Assembly (NCBI GenBank): GCA_015863195.1
Contig: JACBXO010000003.1
Location: 62,001-126,000 of the forward strand
Length of the DNA: 64,000 nucleotides
Direction: 5' to 3'
From: Aerococcaceae bacterium DSM 111022
GTDB lineage: Bacteria > Bacillota > Bacilli > Lactobacillales > Aerococcaceae
Shown here one piece after another: positions 44,019 through 52,314 of the stretch. Numbering within the stretch: the first letter of the stretch is position 1; every line of letters starts with the position of its first letter. The notes under the pieces were generated by a model. The model was not told where the DNA came from. It searched no databases and worked only from the letters and a program-made list of their open reading frames with translations. The position numbers and the translations under genes are program-made.

Positions 44019-45018
44019 ATGAGAATGAGTGAAAATTTAAAAAAAAATAGCCATTGCCAGTACAACAGTGATTGGTTCAGGAGCTCTATTATGGTATAGC
44101 ATTGGTAATTACTTTATAAAATATGCTTTATTACCCGGACAAGGGGCCGAAGACCGTCAAATTAATCAACCCGAAGTATCACTGAAAATGTTACAAAATA
44201 AAATGATTATTCGAGAAAATCGAAAAAAATTTGATGAGCAAAAAGATAAATGGCTTGAAGAAACGGAAAATCTAATTCAAGAAGTGACGATTAGAGCGAC
44301 AGACGGAACGATTTTATCAGGTCACACTTATATCCACGAAAAACCAACAGATAAATGGATGATTATTGTCCATGGCTATCAAGTAGATGAACAATTAGCT
44401 CAGGTAACTGCGCCACCAATTTATAATGCAGGTTATAATATATTAACAATGGATTTGCGCGCACATGGTCGAAGTGAAGGAGAATATATCGGCATGGGCT
44501 ACCTTGATCAATTCGATTTAGTTAATTGGATTGACTGGTTAGTTGACCAACACCCGAATTCAAAAATTGCTCTCCACGGATCATCGATGGGAGGAGCGAC
44601 TGTCTTATTGACCGCTTCCCAAGATTTACCCCCTAATGTAAAAGCAATCATTGATGACTGCGGTTATTCAAGTATTCGCGACATTTTCGCAAGCGAATTA
44701 AATAAACGATTTGGCGTACCAGCAACTCCGATCTTGGATATGGCTGGTTCAGTAAGTAAACTTCGCGCAGGATATAACATTAACGACGGAGATGTACTTG
44801 AAGCGACGAAATATAATCATTTACCCACTTTATTTATTCATGGAGAGGTAGATGATTTTGTGCCTGTAGAAATGGGACAAGCGTTATATAAAGTAAAACC
44901 GGGAAATAATAAAAAATGGTCTGTTTATAAAGAAGCAGGGCATGTCGAACCAAAATATAGTGAACCAAAACGATACTATCATGAAGTCATTACTTTTTCA
45001 GATAAATATTTAGATTAA
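44019..45018 (+). pseudogene. Alpha/beta hydrolase with a frameshift in an A9 tract near its start
   Basis: A membrane-anchored serine hydrolase. The main frame (44068-45018) has WMIIVHGYQ, the nucleophile elbow HGSSMGG near residue 170, LFIHGEVDDFVP and a C-terminal catalytic His in EAGHVEP. No good start lies in that frame. Upstream, ATG 44019 with AAAGGA reads MRMSENLKK and then reaches an A9 run (44039-44047); ten A would join it to the main frame and supply the missing anchor (IAIASTTVIGSGALLWY). As given, translation from 44019 soon stops. It may be a phase-variable gene, one rescued by slippage, or a sequencing error. Confidence 0.7.
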
Positions 45019-45081
45019 TGCCTATTTATAGCAGTTTGTGTTATAATAAAACAGTATTTTAACTATAAAGGAGAATGTATA

Positions 45082-45642
45082 GTGATATCAGCAGTAGACT
45101 TAAGAGCAGGAGTTACATTTGTTCAAGACGGAAATTTAATTAAAGTATTAGACGCTAGTCACCACAAACCAGGTAAAGGAAATACGGTAATGCGTATGAA
45201 GTTACGTAATGTTCGTACAGGGGCTACTTATGATACAACATTCAGACCTGATGAAAAATTTGAACGTGCATTTATCGAAACAAAAGCCGTTCAATATTTA
45301 TACAACATGGACTCAACAGCTGTATTTATGGATTTAGAAACTTATGAACAATATGAAATTCCAGAAGATATTATCGAAGATGAATTAAAATTCATTAAAG
45401 AAAATGATAATGTAGAGATTCAATTTTTTGAAACAGAAGTGATTGGTGTTGATTTACCGTCTACTGTAGTTTTAGAAGTAGTAGAAACGCAACCTTCTAT
45501 CAAAGGTGCTACAGTTACAGGGTCTGGTAAACCAGCAACACTACAAACAGGATTAGTTGTAAACGTCCCAGACTTTATCGAAGCAGGGGAACAATTAATC
45601 ATCAATACAGCAGATGGTGGATCATATTCTAAACGTGCATAA
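45082..45642 (+). CDS. efp: Elongation factor P
   Basis: 186 residues; relieves ribosome stalling at proline runs. The modifiable Lys32 lies in SHHKPGKGN, and the three beta-barrel domains end in [21 protein letters not shown]. It uses a GTG start after AAGGAG. It is a single gene with a terminator. Confidence 0.97.
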   Translation: MISAVDLRAGVTFVQDGNLIKVLDASHHKPGKGNTVMRMKLRNVRTGATYDTTFRPDEKFERAFIETKAVQYLYNMDSTAVFMDLETYEQYEIPEDIIEDELKFIKENDNVEIQFFETEVIGVDLPSTVVLEVVETQPSIKGATVTGSGKPATLQTGLVVNVPDFIEAGEQLIINTADGGSYSKRA

Positions 45643-45648
45643 TATATT

Positions 45649-45679
45649 AAGACAATGGAGATTCCATTGTCTTTTTTTC
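45649..45679 (+). terminator. Terminator of efp
   Basis: GACAATGGA (45651-45659) / TCCATTGTC (45663-45671), then T7. Confidence 0.95.
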
Positions 45680-45702
45680 AAATATAAAGGGTAGGTGATT
45701 AA

Positions 45703-46683
45703 ATGCGGATCACAGCGATAAAACTATCATTAGCTGCTGTTGCTGCGATTGTGATTGCTGATTTACTTAATTTAAATAACACCACAGCAGCAGGGATTAT
45801 AGCAATTTTAACAGCGTTAGAAACTAGACAAGCTTCAATAGAACGAGGAGCACAATATATTGCCGCTACAATTATTGCATTTATTATTGCGACAGCATCT
45901 TTCTATGTTTTAGGGATTACAGTTTGGAGCTTTGGTGTATATCTATTAATTTTTGTACCGATAGCAACTAAATTTAATTTATCTTCAACCATTCCGCCTA
46001 TTTCTGTTTTAGTAACTCATTTTTTGACTGCTCAAAGTATAGATTTTGAGTGGCATATTAATGGTTTCTTATTGATGTTAATTGGAGTTATCTGTGCCAA
46101 TTTGGTTAATTTGTGGATGCCTGATCGAAGACGCGTTATTCGTAAAAAAGTTGAAGATGTTGAAAATGTAATGCGTGGTATTTTAGATGGTATGGGTATT
46201 GCAGTTCAGGACGTATCTTATATAGAAAGTCCAGCTTTTCGGGAAGTAAAAGCGGATATTAAAAAAATGAATCGTTTATTGAACGATTTAGAAGAAGAAA
46301 GTCTCCAAGACTATGAAAATCAATTATTAGAGAAGAGTCATTACTATATCGATTACACGAGTATGCGTAAGGATCAACTCAATTTATTAGAGACGATGTG
46401 TAGTACATTGAGCCATTTAGATTTAACGACAGAATCTAATATGTTGTTAGGTAAAATGTTTATGCAAACAGCTGAGGAACTAGATGAAGAAAATACGGGA
46501 TCATCTTTATTGATGCGCCTAGCTGAAATGTATCGTGTTTATAAAAGCTCTGATCTACCTAAAACCAGAGAAGAATTTGAATCGAGAGCACTTCTATATC
46601 ATTTATTAATTAATTTTGAATCATTTTTAGAGTTAAAGCATAATTTTTATATCGAGTATCGAGATGTAGAGTTAAATAAATAA
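45703..46683 (+). CDS. Aromatic acid exporter family protein (ArAE, DUF939)
   Basis: 326 residues. The N-terminal membrane half (about 1-140) has four to six helices with ALNNTTAAGIIAILTALETRQAS-like sequence near 23-46 and WMPDRRR at its end. The C-terminal cytoplasmic half (about 150-320) is helical and acidic. This is the arrangement of the aromatic acid exporter family with its PF11728 tail. The transported compound is not known. Confidence 0.8.
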   Translation: MRITAIKLSLAAVAAIVIADLLNLNNTTAAGIIAILTALETRQASIERGAQYIAATIIAFIIATASFYVLGITVWSFGVYLLIFVPIATKFNLSSTIPPISVLVTHFLTAQSIDFEWHINGFLLMLIGVICANLVNLWMPDRRRVIRKKVEDVENVMRGILDGMGIAVQDVSYIESPAFREVKADIKKMNRLLNDLEEESLQDYENQLLEKSHYYIDYTSMRKDQLNLLETMCSTLSHLDLTTESNMLLGKMFMQTAEELDEENTGSSLLMRLAEMYRVYKSSDLPKTREEFESRALLYHLLINFESFLELKHNFYIEYRDVELNK

Positions 46684-46685
46684 AA

Positions 46686-46718
46686 GTAAAGCATCGGCAT
46701 AAAGTTGATGCTTTTTTG
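46686..46718 (+). terminator. Terminator of the ArAE gene
   Basis: AAGCATC (46689-46695) / GATGCTT (46707-46713), then T. Confidence 0.8.
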
Positions 46719-46737
46719 GTAAAAATTATTTGTAAAT

Positions 46738-46772
46738 AATAAAAAACCATCCACCAATTTGGTAGATGGTTA
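46738..46772 (-). terminator. Terminator of the VOC gene
   Basis: AACCATC-ACC (46745-46755) / GGT-GATGGTT (46761-46771) with a left A run giving a minus-strand T tract. Confidence 0.85.
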
Positions 46773-46781
46773 ATACTATAA

Positions 46782-47648
46782 TTATGCTTTTTGGATCATA
46801 GTACGGATACCCGCTGGGTCTTTTAATGTAATAAATTGATCGTCTTCAACAAAAGGATGTTTTGCTTCTTTTAAGCGGTCAACGATTGTGTTGAAGTCTT
46901 CCTCTGAAGCTTTCCATACGACTGTTCTTAAACCTTGTGTTTCTTCAGAAGCAGCTGGAATATTTGAACCTTGCCATAAGTTAGCACCTAAATGGTGGTG
47001 TTCTTCACCAGTTGCCATAAATAAAGCAGATTCTCCCATTAAGAATTTAGCACCTAAGCCTAGTAATTCATGGTAGAACTCTAAAGTATCATTTAAGTCA
47101 GCAACGTGTAAATGAACGTGTCCCATAACAGTTCCTGTCGGCATTCCTTGGTAGTTTTCTTGATCAGCTAAGTCAAGCACGCCTTGAGCGTCCATCGGTT
47201 CAACAATACCTGGGATTGTTCCGTCTTCATTGTATTCCCATTCAGATTTATCTTTATCTACATAAATCTCGATACCATTTCCTTCGATATCATCTAGGTA
47301 AAGAGCTTCACTATATCCATGATTACTTGCTCCTGTCATTGGTGTTTGTGTAACGACTAAATGTCTTAAGATATTTCCTAAATCTTTACGAGTTGGAAGC
47401 ATTAAAGCAAGATGGTATAGACCAGTTGTTCTTCCTTCTTTTGTTTTTTCTGTAGGGTAAATGCGTACCAATTCTTCGTCGCTTGATACACCTAAAGAAA
47501 TCCATTTGTCGCCTGTTTCTTCATTTAAACGTTTTAAACCTATACGTTCAACATAGAAATTGGCTAATGCTTCTGGATTCAGTGCATTTAAACTCACTGC
47601 TGAAGTAGTAATATTTGTACTAGATTGTGTTAATGGATTAATTGTCAT
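46782..47648 (-). CDS. VOC family protein, catechol-2,3-dioxygenase-like
   Basis: 288 residues with two vicinal-oxygen-chelate modules (about 15-130 and 165-285). Metal ligands probably come from TTGLYHLALML, VMGHVHLHVADL and the Glu of NGIEIY. It resembles B. subtilis CatE-type extradiol dioxygenases, active on catechols. Other ring-cleavage genes are absent, so the substrate is open. AAGAGGAA precedes the ATG. Confidence 0.85.
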   Translation of the reverse strand: MTINPLTQSSTNITTSAVSLNALNPEALANFYVERIGLKRLNEETGDKWISLGVSSDEELVRIYPTEKTKEGRTTGLYHLALMLPTRKDLGNILRHLVVTQTPMTGASNHGYSEALYLDDIEGNGIEIYVDKDKSEWEYNEDGTIPGIVEPMDAQGVLDLADQENYQGMPTGTVMGHVHLHVADLNDTLEFYHELLGLGAKFLMGESALFMATGEEHHHLGANLWQGSNIPAASEETQGLRTVVWKASEEDFNTIVDRLKEAKHPFVEDDQFITLKDPAGIRTMIQKA

Positions 47649-47799
47649 TTTTAAATTCCTCTTCTCTCATAAAGTATTTCGAAAATAATTATATTAAATT
47701 CGAAGTAATCTGTCAATAGAAATAATTAGAAAAATTCATCAAAATCGACATTGTTAGGTAAATTAAGTATAATGTAATTATAGAAGGAGGATGAATGCT

Positions 47800-48369
47800 A
47801 TGAATATCTCAATTACTTTTATCGTTATTATGCTAATACTGCTCTTCGTTGGTGGCATTTGGATTTCAGTTTATAATAAACTAATTCGACGCCGCAACTG
47901 GGTAACAGAAGCATTTAGTCAAATTGATGTTCAATTACAACGTCGTAATGATCTTATCCCCAATTTAGTTAATACGGTTAAAGGTTATGCATCTCATGAG
48001 AGTGAAACATTAGAAGCTGTTACGAGTGCACGTCAACAATTAATTAATATTTCTTCAGATGCAGATCCAACTGAAATTAACGCGATTTCAAATGAATTAA
48101 CTTCAGCATTATCTCGTTTAATTGCAGTGGCAGAGCAATATCCTGATTTAAAGGCTAATACAAATTTCTTACAATTACAAACAACACTAGAAGAACTTGA
48201 AAAACAAATAGCAATTGCGCGCCAACTATATAATTCAAGTGTAACAGAATATAATAATGACCGCGAGCAATTCCCTAATAGTATTGTAGCAAGCGTTCAT
48301 AATTTTGAACGTGAAGCAGTACTCGAAGCACCGGCAGAAGCGCGTCAAGTACCAACAGTGGAGTTTTAA
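47800..48369 (+). CDS. LemA family protein
   Basis: 189 residues. One N-terminal membrane helix (about 4-23) is followed by a helical-bundle domain with VQLQRRNDLIPNLVNTVKGYASHE (about 44-67), the LemA signature. The function is unclear; partners are often HtpX-type proteases, but none is next to it here. The ATG at 47800 is 9 bases past AAGGAGG; one further upstream overlaps the site's edge. Confidence 0.92.
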   Translation: MNISITFIVIMLILLFVGGIWISVYNKLIRRRNWVTEAFSQIDVQLQRRNDLIPNLVNTVKGYASHESETLEAVTSARQQLINISSDADPTEINAISNELTSALSRLIAVAEQYPDLKANTNFLQLQTTLEELEKQIAIARQLYNSSVTEYNNDREQFPNSIVASVHNFEREAVLEAPAEARQVPTVEF

Positions 48370-48415
48370 AACACCATTAATTAACCAGAACATAAGCGTT
48401 CCAATACTTTTTCAT

Positions 48416-48492
48416 AAAAGGCGTTTGTTTACCGTAGCATCCCAAAGCCATCAAGGCTAAGGAGTTTCGCTATGGTAAATAACGCCTTTTTA
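48416..48492 (+). terminator. Long branched hairpin and terminator after lemA
   Basis: AAAAGGCGTT-GTTTACC-TAGC (48416-48438) pairs imperfectly with GCTA-GGTAAAT-AACGCCTTTT (48469-48490); a smaller AGCC / GGCT hairpin sits in the loop. It ends in T-rich DNA. The stem is far longer than other terminators here. Confidence 0.75.
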
Positions 48493-48630
48493 ATTTAGTT
48501 GCACAAGAACTAACAACAAGTAAAAAATTGCTATTTAAATTTGTAAAATTAAGCAATGGCTCATAAATATAAGAAAAGTCCCAAGCTTTTCTGAATCAAA
48601 TTGCTAAAGTTACTCTGAATGTAGTATAAT
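48493..48630 (+). promoter_or_regulatory. Promoter region of the 48708-murF cluster
   Basis: A promoter candidate TTGCTA (48601-48606), 18 bases, TATAAT (48625-48630). The remaining AT-rich sequence from 48493 shows nothing else. Confidence 0.55.
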
Positions 48631-48707
48631 TTGCTAGTGATAGATAATCATTCATTTAATAGAAAACTTACATAGTAGCAAGCTAAATAAGGAGGGATGA
48701 CTAGAAA

Positions 48708-49454
48708 ATGAAAGATCTATATGTTCATTATGAAACAGTAACAAATCACGTGTTAACTCGTGGTGTTGACTTAATTTATGATGATTTTTCTAATGAGTTT
48801 TTCCCAGAAAACATGATTTTGTCCGAAGAACCTGTTGATTTTGGGCGGTTCGATGCACAAACTAATTTTAAAATTCTAAGAGGACGTCAAGAAGTAATGC
48901 ATTATATGCAAACTGTTCATCAGGATAAATTACGTATTTCTAATTGGACGGACTTTGAAACAGTTGAAATGATGCATTTGTTAGAACCCAGTGAAGTTGC
49001 TGAAATTTTATATTTATTTCACTCTTCAAAACCACTTCGATCAGCGTTTTTTTATAAGTTACAAAATAACTTTGTGTTTCTTACTTTACCAAATGGTTTA
49101 AATAAAACATATTACCGTCATATTGAGCATTTTTATCCTCGTTTCAGTCGTGTTATGACTAAAGCAATGGAAGAAGTTATCAATGATACACGTGGCTTTT
49201 TCTCAAGGAAAGTACGCTTAGATAAAATGCCGGAAGAAATTGGCGCAGCATTGTTAGATGATTTTAAAAATGGTTTGAAAATTAATTTAAATCAAAGTTA
49301 TACCGCAGATAATATTTATTATATTCCATTAGATATTATTGAAGATGACTTATCAAAATTAACGATTAATCAACGGCCAAAAGAGCACATTGCTTTGATT
49401 AGTTATAATCATAATACGAAAAAATGGCAATTAGAACGAATTGAACATCAGTAA
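48708..49454 (+). CDS. Unknown protein upstream of ddl
   Basis: I do not recognise this 248-residue soluble protein. It starts MKDLYVHYETVTNHVL, has no signal peptide or membrane helix, and contains an aromatic-rich stretch (YYRHIEHFYPRFSRVM, near 131-146) and a second part with alternating strands (IYYIPLDIIEDDLSKL). AAGGAGG precedes its ATG. It lies 14 bases before ddl and is probably cotranscribed with ddl-murF, so a wall-related role is possible but unproven. Confidence 0.7.
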   Translation: MKDLYVHYETVTNHVLTRGVDLIYDDFSNEFFPENMILSEEPVDFGRFDAQTNFKILRGRQEVMHYMQTVHQDKLRISNWTDFETVEMMHLLEPSEVAEILYLFHSSKPLRSAFFYKLQNNFVFLTLPNGLNKTYYRHIEHFYPRFSRVMTKAMEEVINDTRGFFSRKVRLDKMPEEIGAALLDDFKNGLKINLNQSYTADNIYYIPLDIIEDDLSKLTINQRPKEHIALISYNHNTKKWQLERIEHQ

Positions 49455-49468
49455 AATGGAGGTTTAGA

Positions 49469-50518
49469 ATGAAAGTAACAGTATTGTATGGTGGACAGAG
49501 TGCGGAGCATGATATATCAATTTTATCAGCTTTTAACATTATATCTTCCCTAATAAGATCTGAATATCAAGTGGATCCTATCTATATTACGCGTGAAGGA
49601 ACTTGGTTAATGGGTCAAGAAATTAACAACTTTATCGAAGATTCAGAATTATTAAAGTTAAATATAGAAGATGAAAATGTTTCACCTGTCGACATTAGCC
49701 GACTAGTAGAAGAAAAAAATATTGTATTTCCTGCACTCCATGGACCAAATGGTGAGGATGGAACAATTCAAGGATTTTTAGAAGTTTTAAATTTACCGTA
49801 TGTTGGTTGTGGTGTGGCAGCGAGTGCCAATGGAATGGATAAAATTGTTTCTAAACAACTATTCTCGCAAGCAGATTTACCACAACTACCATATGTTGCC
49901 TTTACTGAACATGATTGGAAACATGAACAAGAAGAACTGATTCAAAAATGTGAAGGTAGTTTACTTTATCCACTTTTTGTTAAACCTGCAAATATGGGAT
50001 CTAGTGTTGGTATTTCGCGTGTTGAAAATGAAGAAGAATTAATCAATGCAGTCAATGAGGCGTTAAGATATGACCGCCGTATTGTAGTTGAGCAAGGTAT
50101 TACGGCAGATGAATGTGAAGTGGCTGTTTTAGGTAATAGTGATGTGAATCTTAGCGTCGTTGGACGATTAGTTAAAACATCTGATTTTTATGACTACGAT
50201 GAAAAATATATTAACAATCAAGTAGAGATGGAAATCCCAGCCAATTTAGCGCCTGAAGTTGCAACACGTATTCAAGAATATGCTCATCGTGCTTATAAAG
50301 CGATTGATGGGGCTGGTTTAGCCCGTGTTGATTTCTTTGTAACGAGTAATAATGATATTTATATTAACGAAATTAATACAATGCCAGGGTTTACCGAATT
50401 CAGTATGTATCCTGCTTTATGGCAAGAAACCGGTATTAATGAACGCGACCTAATTGAAGAATTGATCCAATTAGGATTACGACGTTATGAAACAAAACAA
50501 GGTTTTGAAGCGGAATAG
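49469..50518 (+). CDS. ddl: D-alanine-D-alanine ligase
   Basis: A 349-residue ATP-grasp enzyme joining two D-alanines for peptidoglycan. VLYGGQSAEHDISI near the start, HGPNGEDGTIQGFLE (about 90-104), FVKPANMGSSVGIS (about 169-182), EVAVLGNSD and INEINTMPGFTEFSMYP (about 303-319) are all present. AATGGAGG precedes the ATG. Operon with murF, 11 bases downstream. Confidence 0.96.
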   Translation: MKVTVLYGGQSAEHDISILSAFNIISSLIRSEYQVDPIYITREGTWLMGQEINNFIEDSELLKLNIEDENVSPVDISRLVEEKNIVFPALHGPNGEDGTIQGFLEVLNLPYVGCGVAASANGMDKIVSKQLFSQADLPQLPYVAFTEHDWKHEQEELIQKCEGSLLYPLFVKPANMGSSVGISRVENEEELINAVNEALRYDRRIVVEQGITADECEVAVLGNSDVNLSVVGRLVKTSDFYDYDEKYINNQVEMEIPANLAPEVATRIQEYAHRAYKAIDGAGLARVDFFVTSNNDIYINEINTMPGFTEFSMYPALWQETGINERDLIEELIQLGLRRYETKQGFEAE

Positions 50519-50529
50519 GAGAGGTATAA

Positions 50530-51936
50530 TTGAAAGCATTAACGATAGCTCAAATACTTGAGGCAGTTAAGCGAAGTGAATATCAGGGGGACAAACTTGA
50601 ATTAGCAGTGACTCAAGTTGAATTTGATTCAAGAAAAATAAGTAATGGTACTTTGTTTGTTCCACTTACTGGTGGGACAACAGACGGTCATTCTTATATC
50701 GAAGCGGCTATCGCAAAAGGGGCAACGGTAACTTTTTGGGAAAAAGGCCATGAAATTGAAGCACCATCTGATCAAATCGAAGTGATTTATGTGGAAGATA
50801 CGCTCCAAGCTTTTCAAGAATTAGCGCATTTTTACCGTCAATTATTAAATCCAACAGTCATTGGAATTACAGGTAGTAATGGTAAAACAACAACAAAAGA
50901 TATGACCGCCAATGTCTTAACAACTAGATTCCGAGTTCATAAAACACAAGGGAATTACAATAACGAAATTGGTGTCCCGTATACAATTCTTGAAATGCCT
51001 GAAGATACTGAAGTTTTAGTATGTGAAATGGGAATGAGCGGTTTTGGCGAGATTGCGGAATTAAGTCGCATTGCTGAACCAGATATTGCTGTAATCACAC
51101 TAATTGGTGAGAGCCACCTTGAACATTTAGGGTCGCGCGCAGGGATTGCTCAAGCAAAACTTGAAATTTTAGAGGGCGTACGTGAAGATGCGGTGCTTAT
51201 TTATCCACATGCTGAAACACTCATTAACCAAGAATGGCCTCAGGGAGTAGAGATAGCCAAACGTATCGGCGTTGGTTTTACTGAAGACGCGGACGTCTAT
51301 GGTTACGATTTAACTGAAGAACAATCAAGAACGTATTTTAGAACGAACTTAGAACCTGATGTATTAAGCATGATTCCAATTATGGGAGCATATAATGTAT
51401 CCAATGCATTGATTGCACTTGCAGTAGCTGAACAACTTGACGTTCCAACTGAGCAAGCTATTTTCCAATTAGCTCAATTTAAATTGACAGCCAATCGTTT
51501 GGAATGGTTAGAAACAACACAAGGTGCACAATTATTAAACGATGCATATAATGCTAGCTTGACATCAATGAGCTCAGTTATTGGTACCTTTTCAAATCTG
51601 GTCATTGACGAAACGCAACAAAGATCACTCTTAATAGGCGATATTCGTGAATTAGGTCCGGAAAGTGAAGCGATGCACCGTTCTTTAAAAGATGTGATTG
51701 ATGCGTCAAAAATTAATAAAGTCTATCTTTTTGGTGAGGAGATGGGGGCTTTATATGAAGAATTGCAGCAGACATTTTCCGCTGACAATTTATTTTATGA
51801 AGCAGAGGATCACCAAATAATGATTAATAGATTAGAAAACACTTTAAATGATAAAGACTTAATTTTAGTGAAATCAAGTTTTGGTACTGATTTATTAAGC
51901 ATTGTTAGCGCATTAACTGGCGTAAAAACAAAATGA
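50530..51936 (+). CDS. murF: UDP-N-acetylmuramoyl-tripeptide:D-alanyl-D-alanine ligase
   Basis: A 468-residue Mur ligase adding D-Ala-D-Ala to the UDP-MurNAc-tripeptide, using the product of ddl just upstream. The ATP loop GITGSNGKTTTKDM is at about 112-125, followed by QGNYNNEIGVPYT, CEMGMSGFGEIAEL and LLNDAYNASLTSM. It uses a TTG start 5 bases after GGAGAGG. Confidence 0.96.
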   Translation: MKALTIAQILEAVKRSEYQGDKLELAVTQVEFDSRKISNGTLFVPLTGGTTDGHSYIEAAIAKGATVTFWEKGHEIEAPSDQIEVIYVEDTLQAFQELAHFYRQLLNPTVIGITGSNGKTTTKDMTANVLTTRFRVHKTQGNYNNEIGVPYTILEMPEDTEVLVCEMGMSGFGEIAELSRIAEPDIAVITLIGESHLEHLGSRAGIAQAKLEILEGVREDAVLIYPHAETLINQEWPQGVEIAKRIGVGFTEDADVYGYDLTEEQSRTYFRTNLEPDVLSMIPIMGAYNVSNALIALAVAEQLDVPTEQAIFQLAQFKLTANRLEWLETTQGAQLLNDAYNASLTSMSSVIGTFSNLVIDETQQRSLLIGDIRELGPESEAMHRSLKDVIDASKINKVYLFGEEMGALYEELQQTFSADNLFYEAEDHQIMINRLENTLNDKDLILVKSSFGTDLLSIVSALTGVKTK

Positions 51937-51948
51937 GAAAGTTTCTAT

Positions 51949-51977
51949 TTGTTGCAATAGGTAAACCATGTTACAAT
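51949..51977 (+). promoter_or_regulatory. cshA leader promoter
   Basis: TTGTTG (51949-51954), 17 bases, TACAAT (51972-51977); transcript start expected near 51984, some 330 bases before the start codon. Confidence 0.5.
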
Positions 51978-51983
51978 GTACTA

Positions 51984-52314
51984 AGTAACATATCGGTTTA
52001 AAAATAATCTGGCCGCTGAACCGTCCGCATGTCATTACTATGTGGGGAGAGTTTTGCGGTTTTTGTGTTACTAGGCTAAATTTGGATTCAAGAGACAATA
52101 TGTCTAATAGATTTTCTATTGACTTATATTTTAATAATGAGGACATTACTAAATTGCCTAGTATCGTCCTAAAATGTAAAAGAGGATGAGCTTAATGAAT
52201 GTAGCTCGTCCTAGACTAAAGGACAAAATAAATCTAGTCCTTTTGTTGTCCCAAATATTCAGAACAGTGGACTAAATGGATGTAAATAGATAAACAAGAA
52301 AAGGAAATGATAAA
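51984..52314 (+). promoter_or_regulatory. Long structured leader of cshA with attenuator-like hairpins
   Basis: GAACCG (52018-52023) can pair with CGGTTT upstream (51994-51999) or with CGGTT of a terminator-like hairpin (52019-52065: AACCG-CGCAT / ATGTG-CGGTT, then T5). Further on, AGGATGAGCT / AGCTCGTCCT (about 52183-52212) forms a hairpin. TCGTCCT near 52164 could compete for it. No open frame with a ribosome site is seen. It is not a riboswitch or T-box I recognise. Confidence 0.5.
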
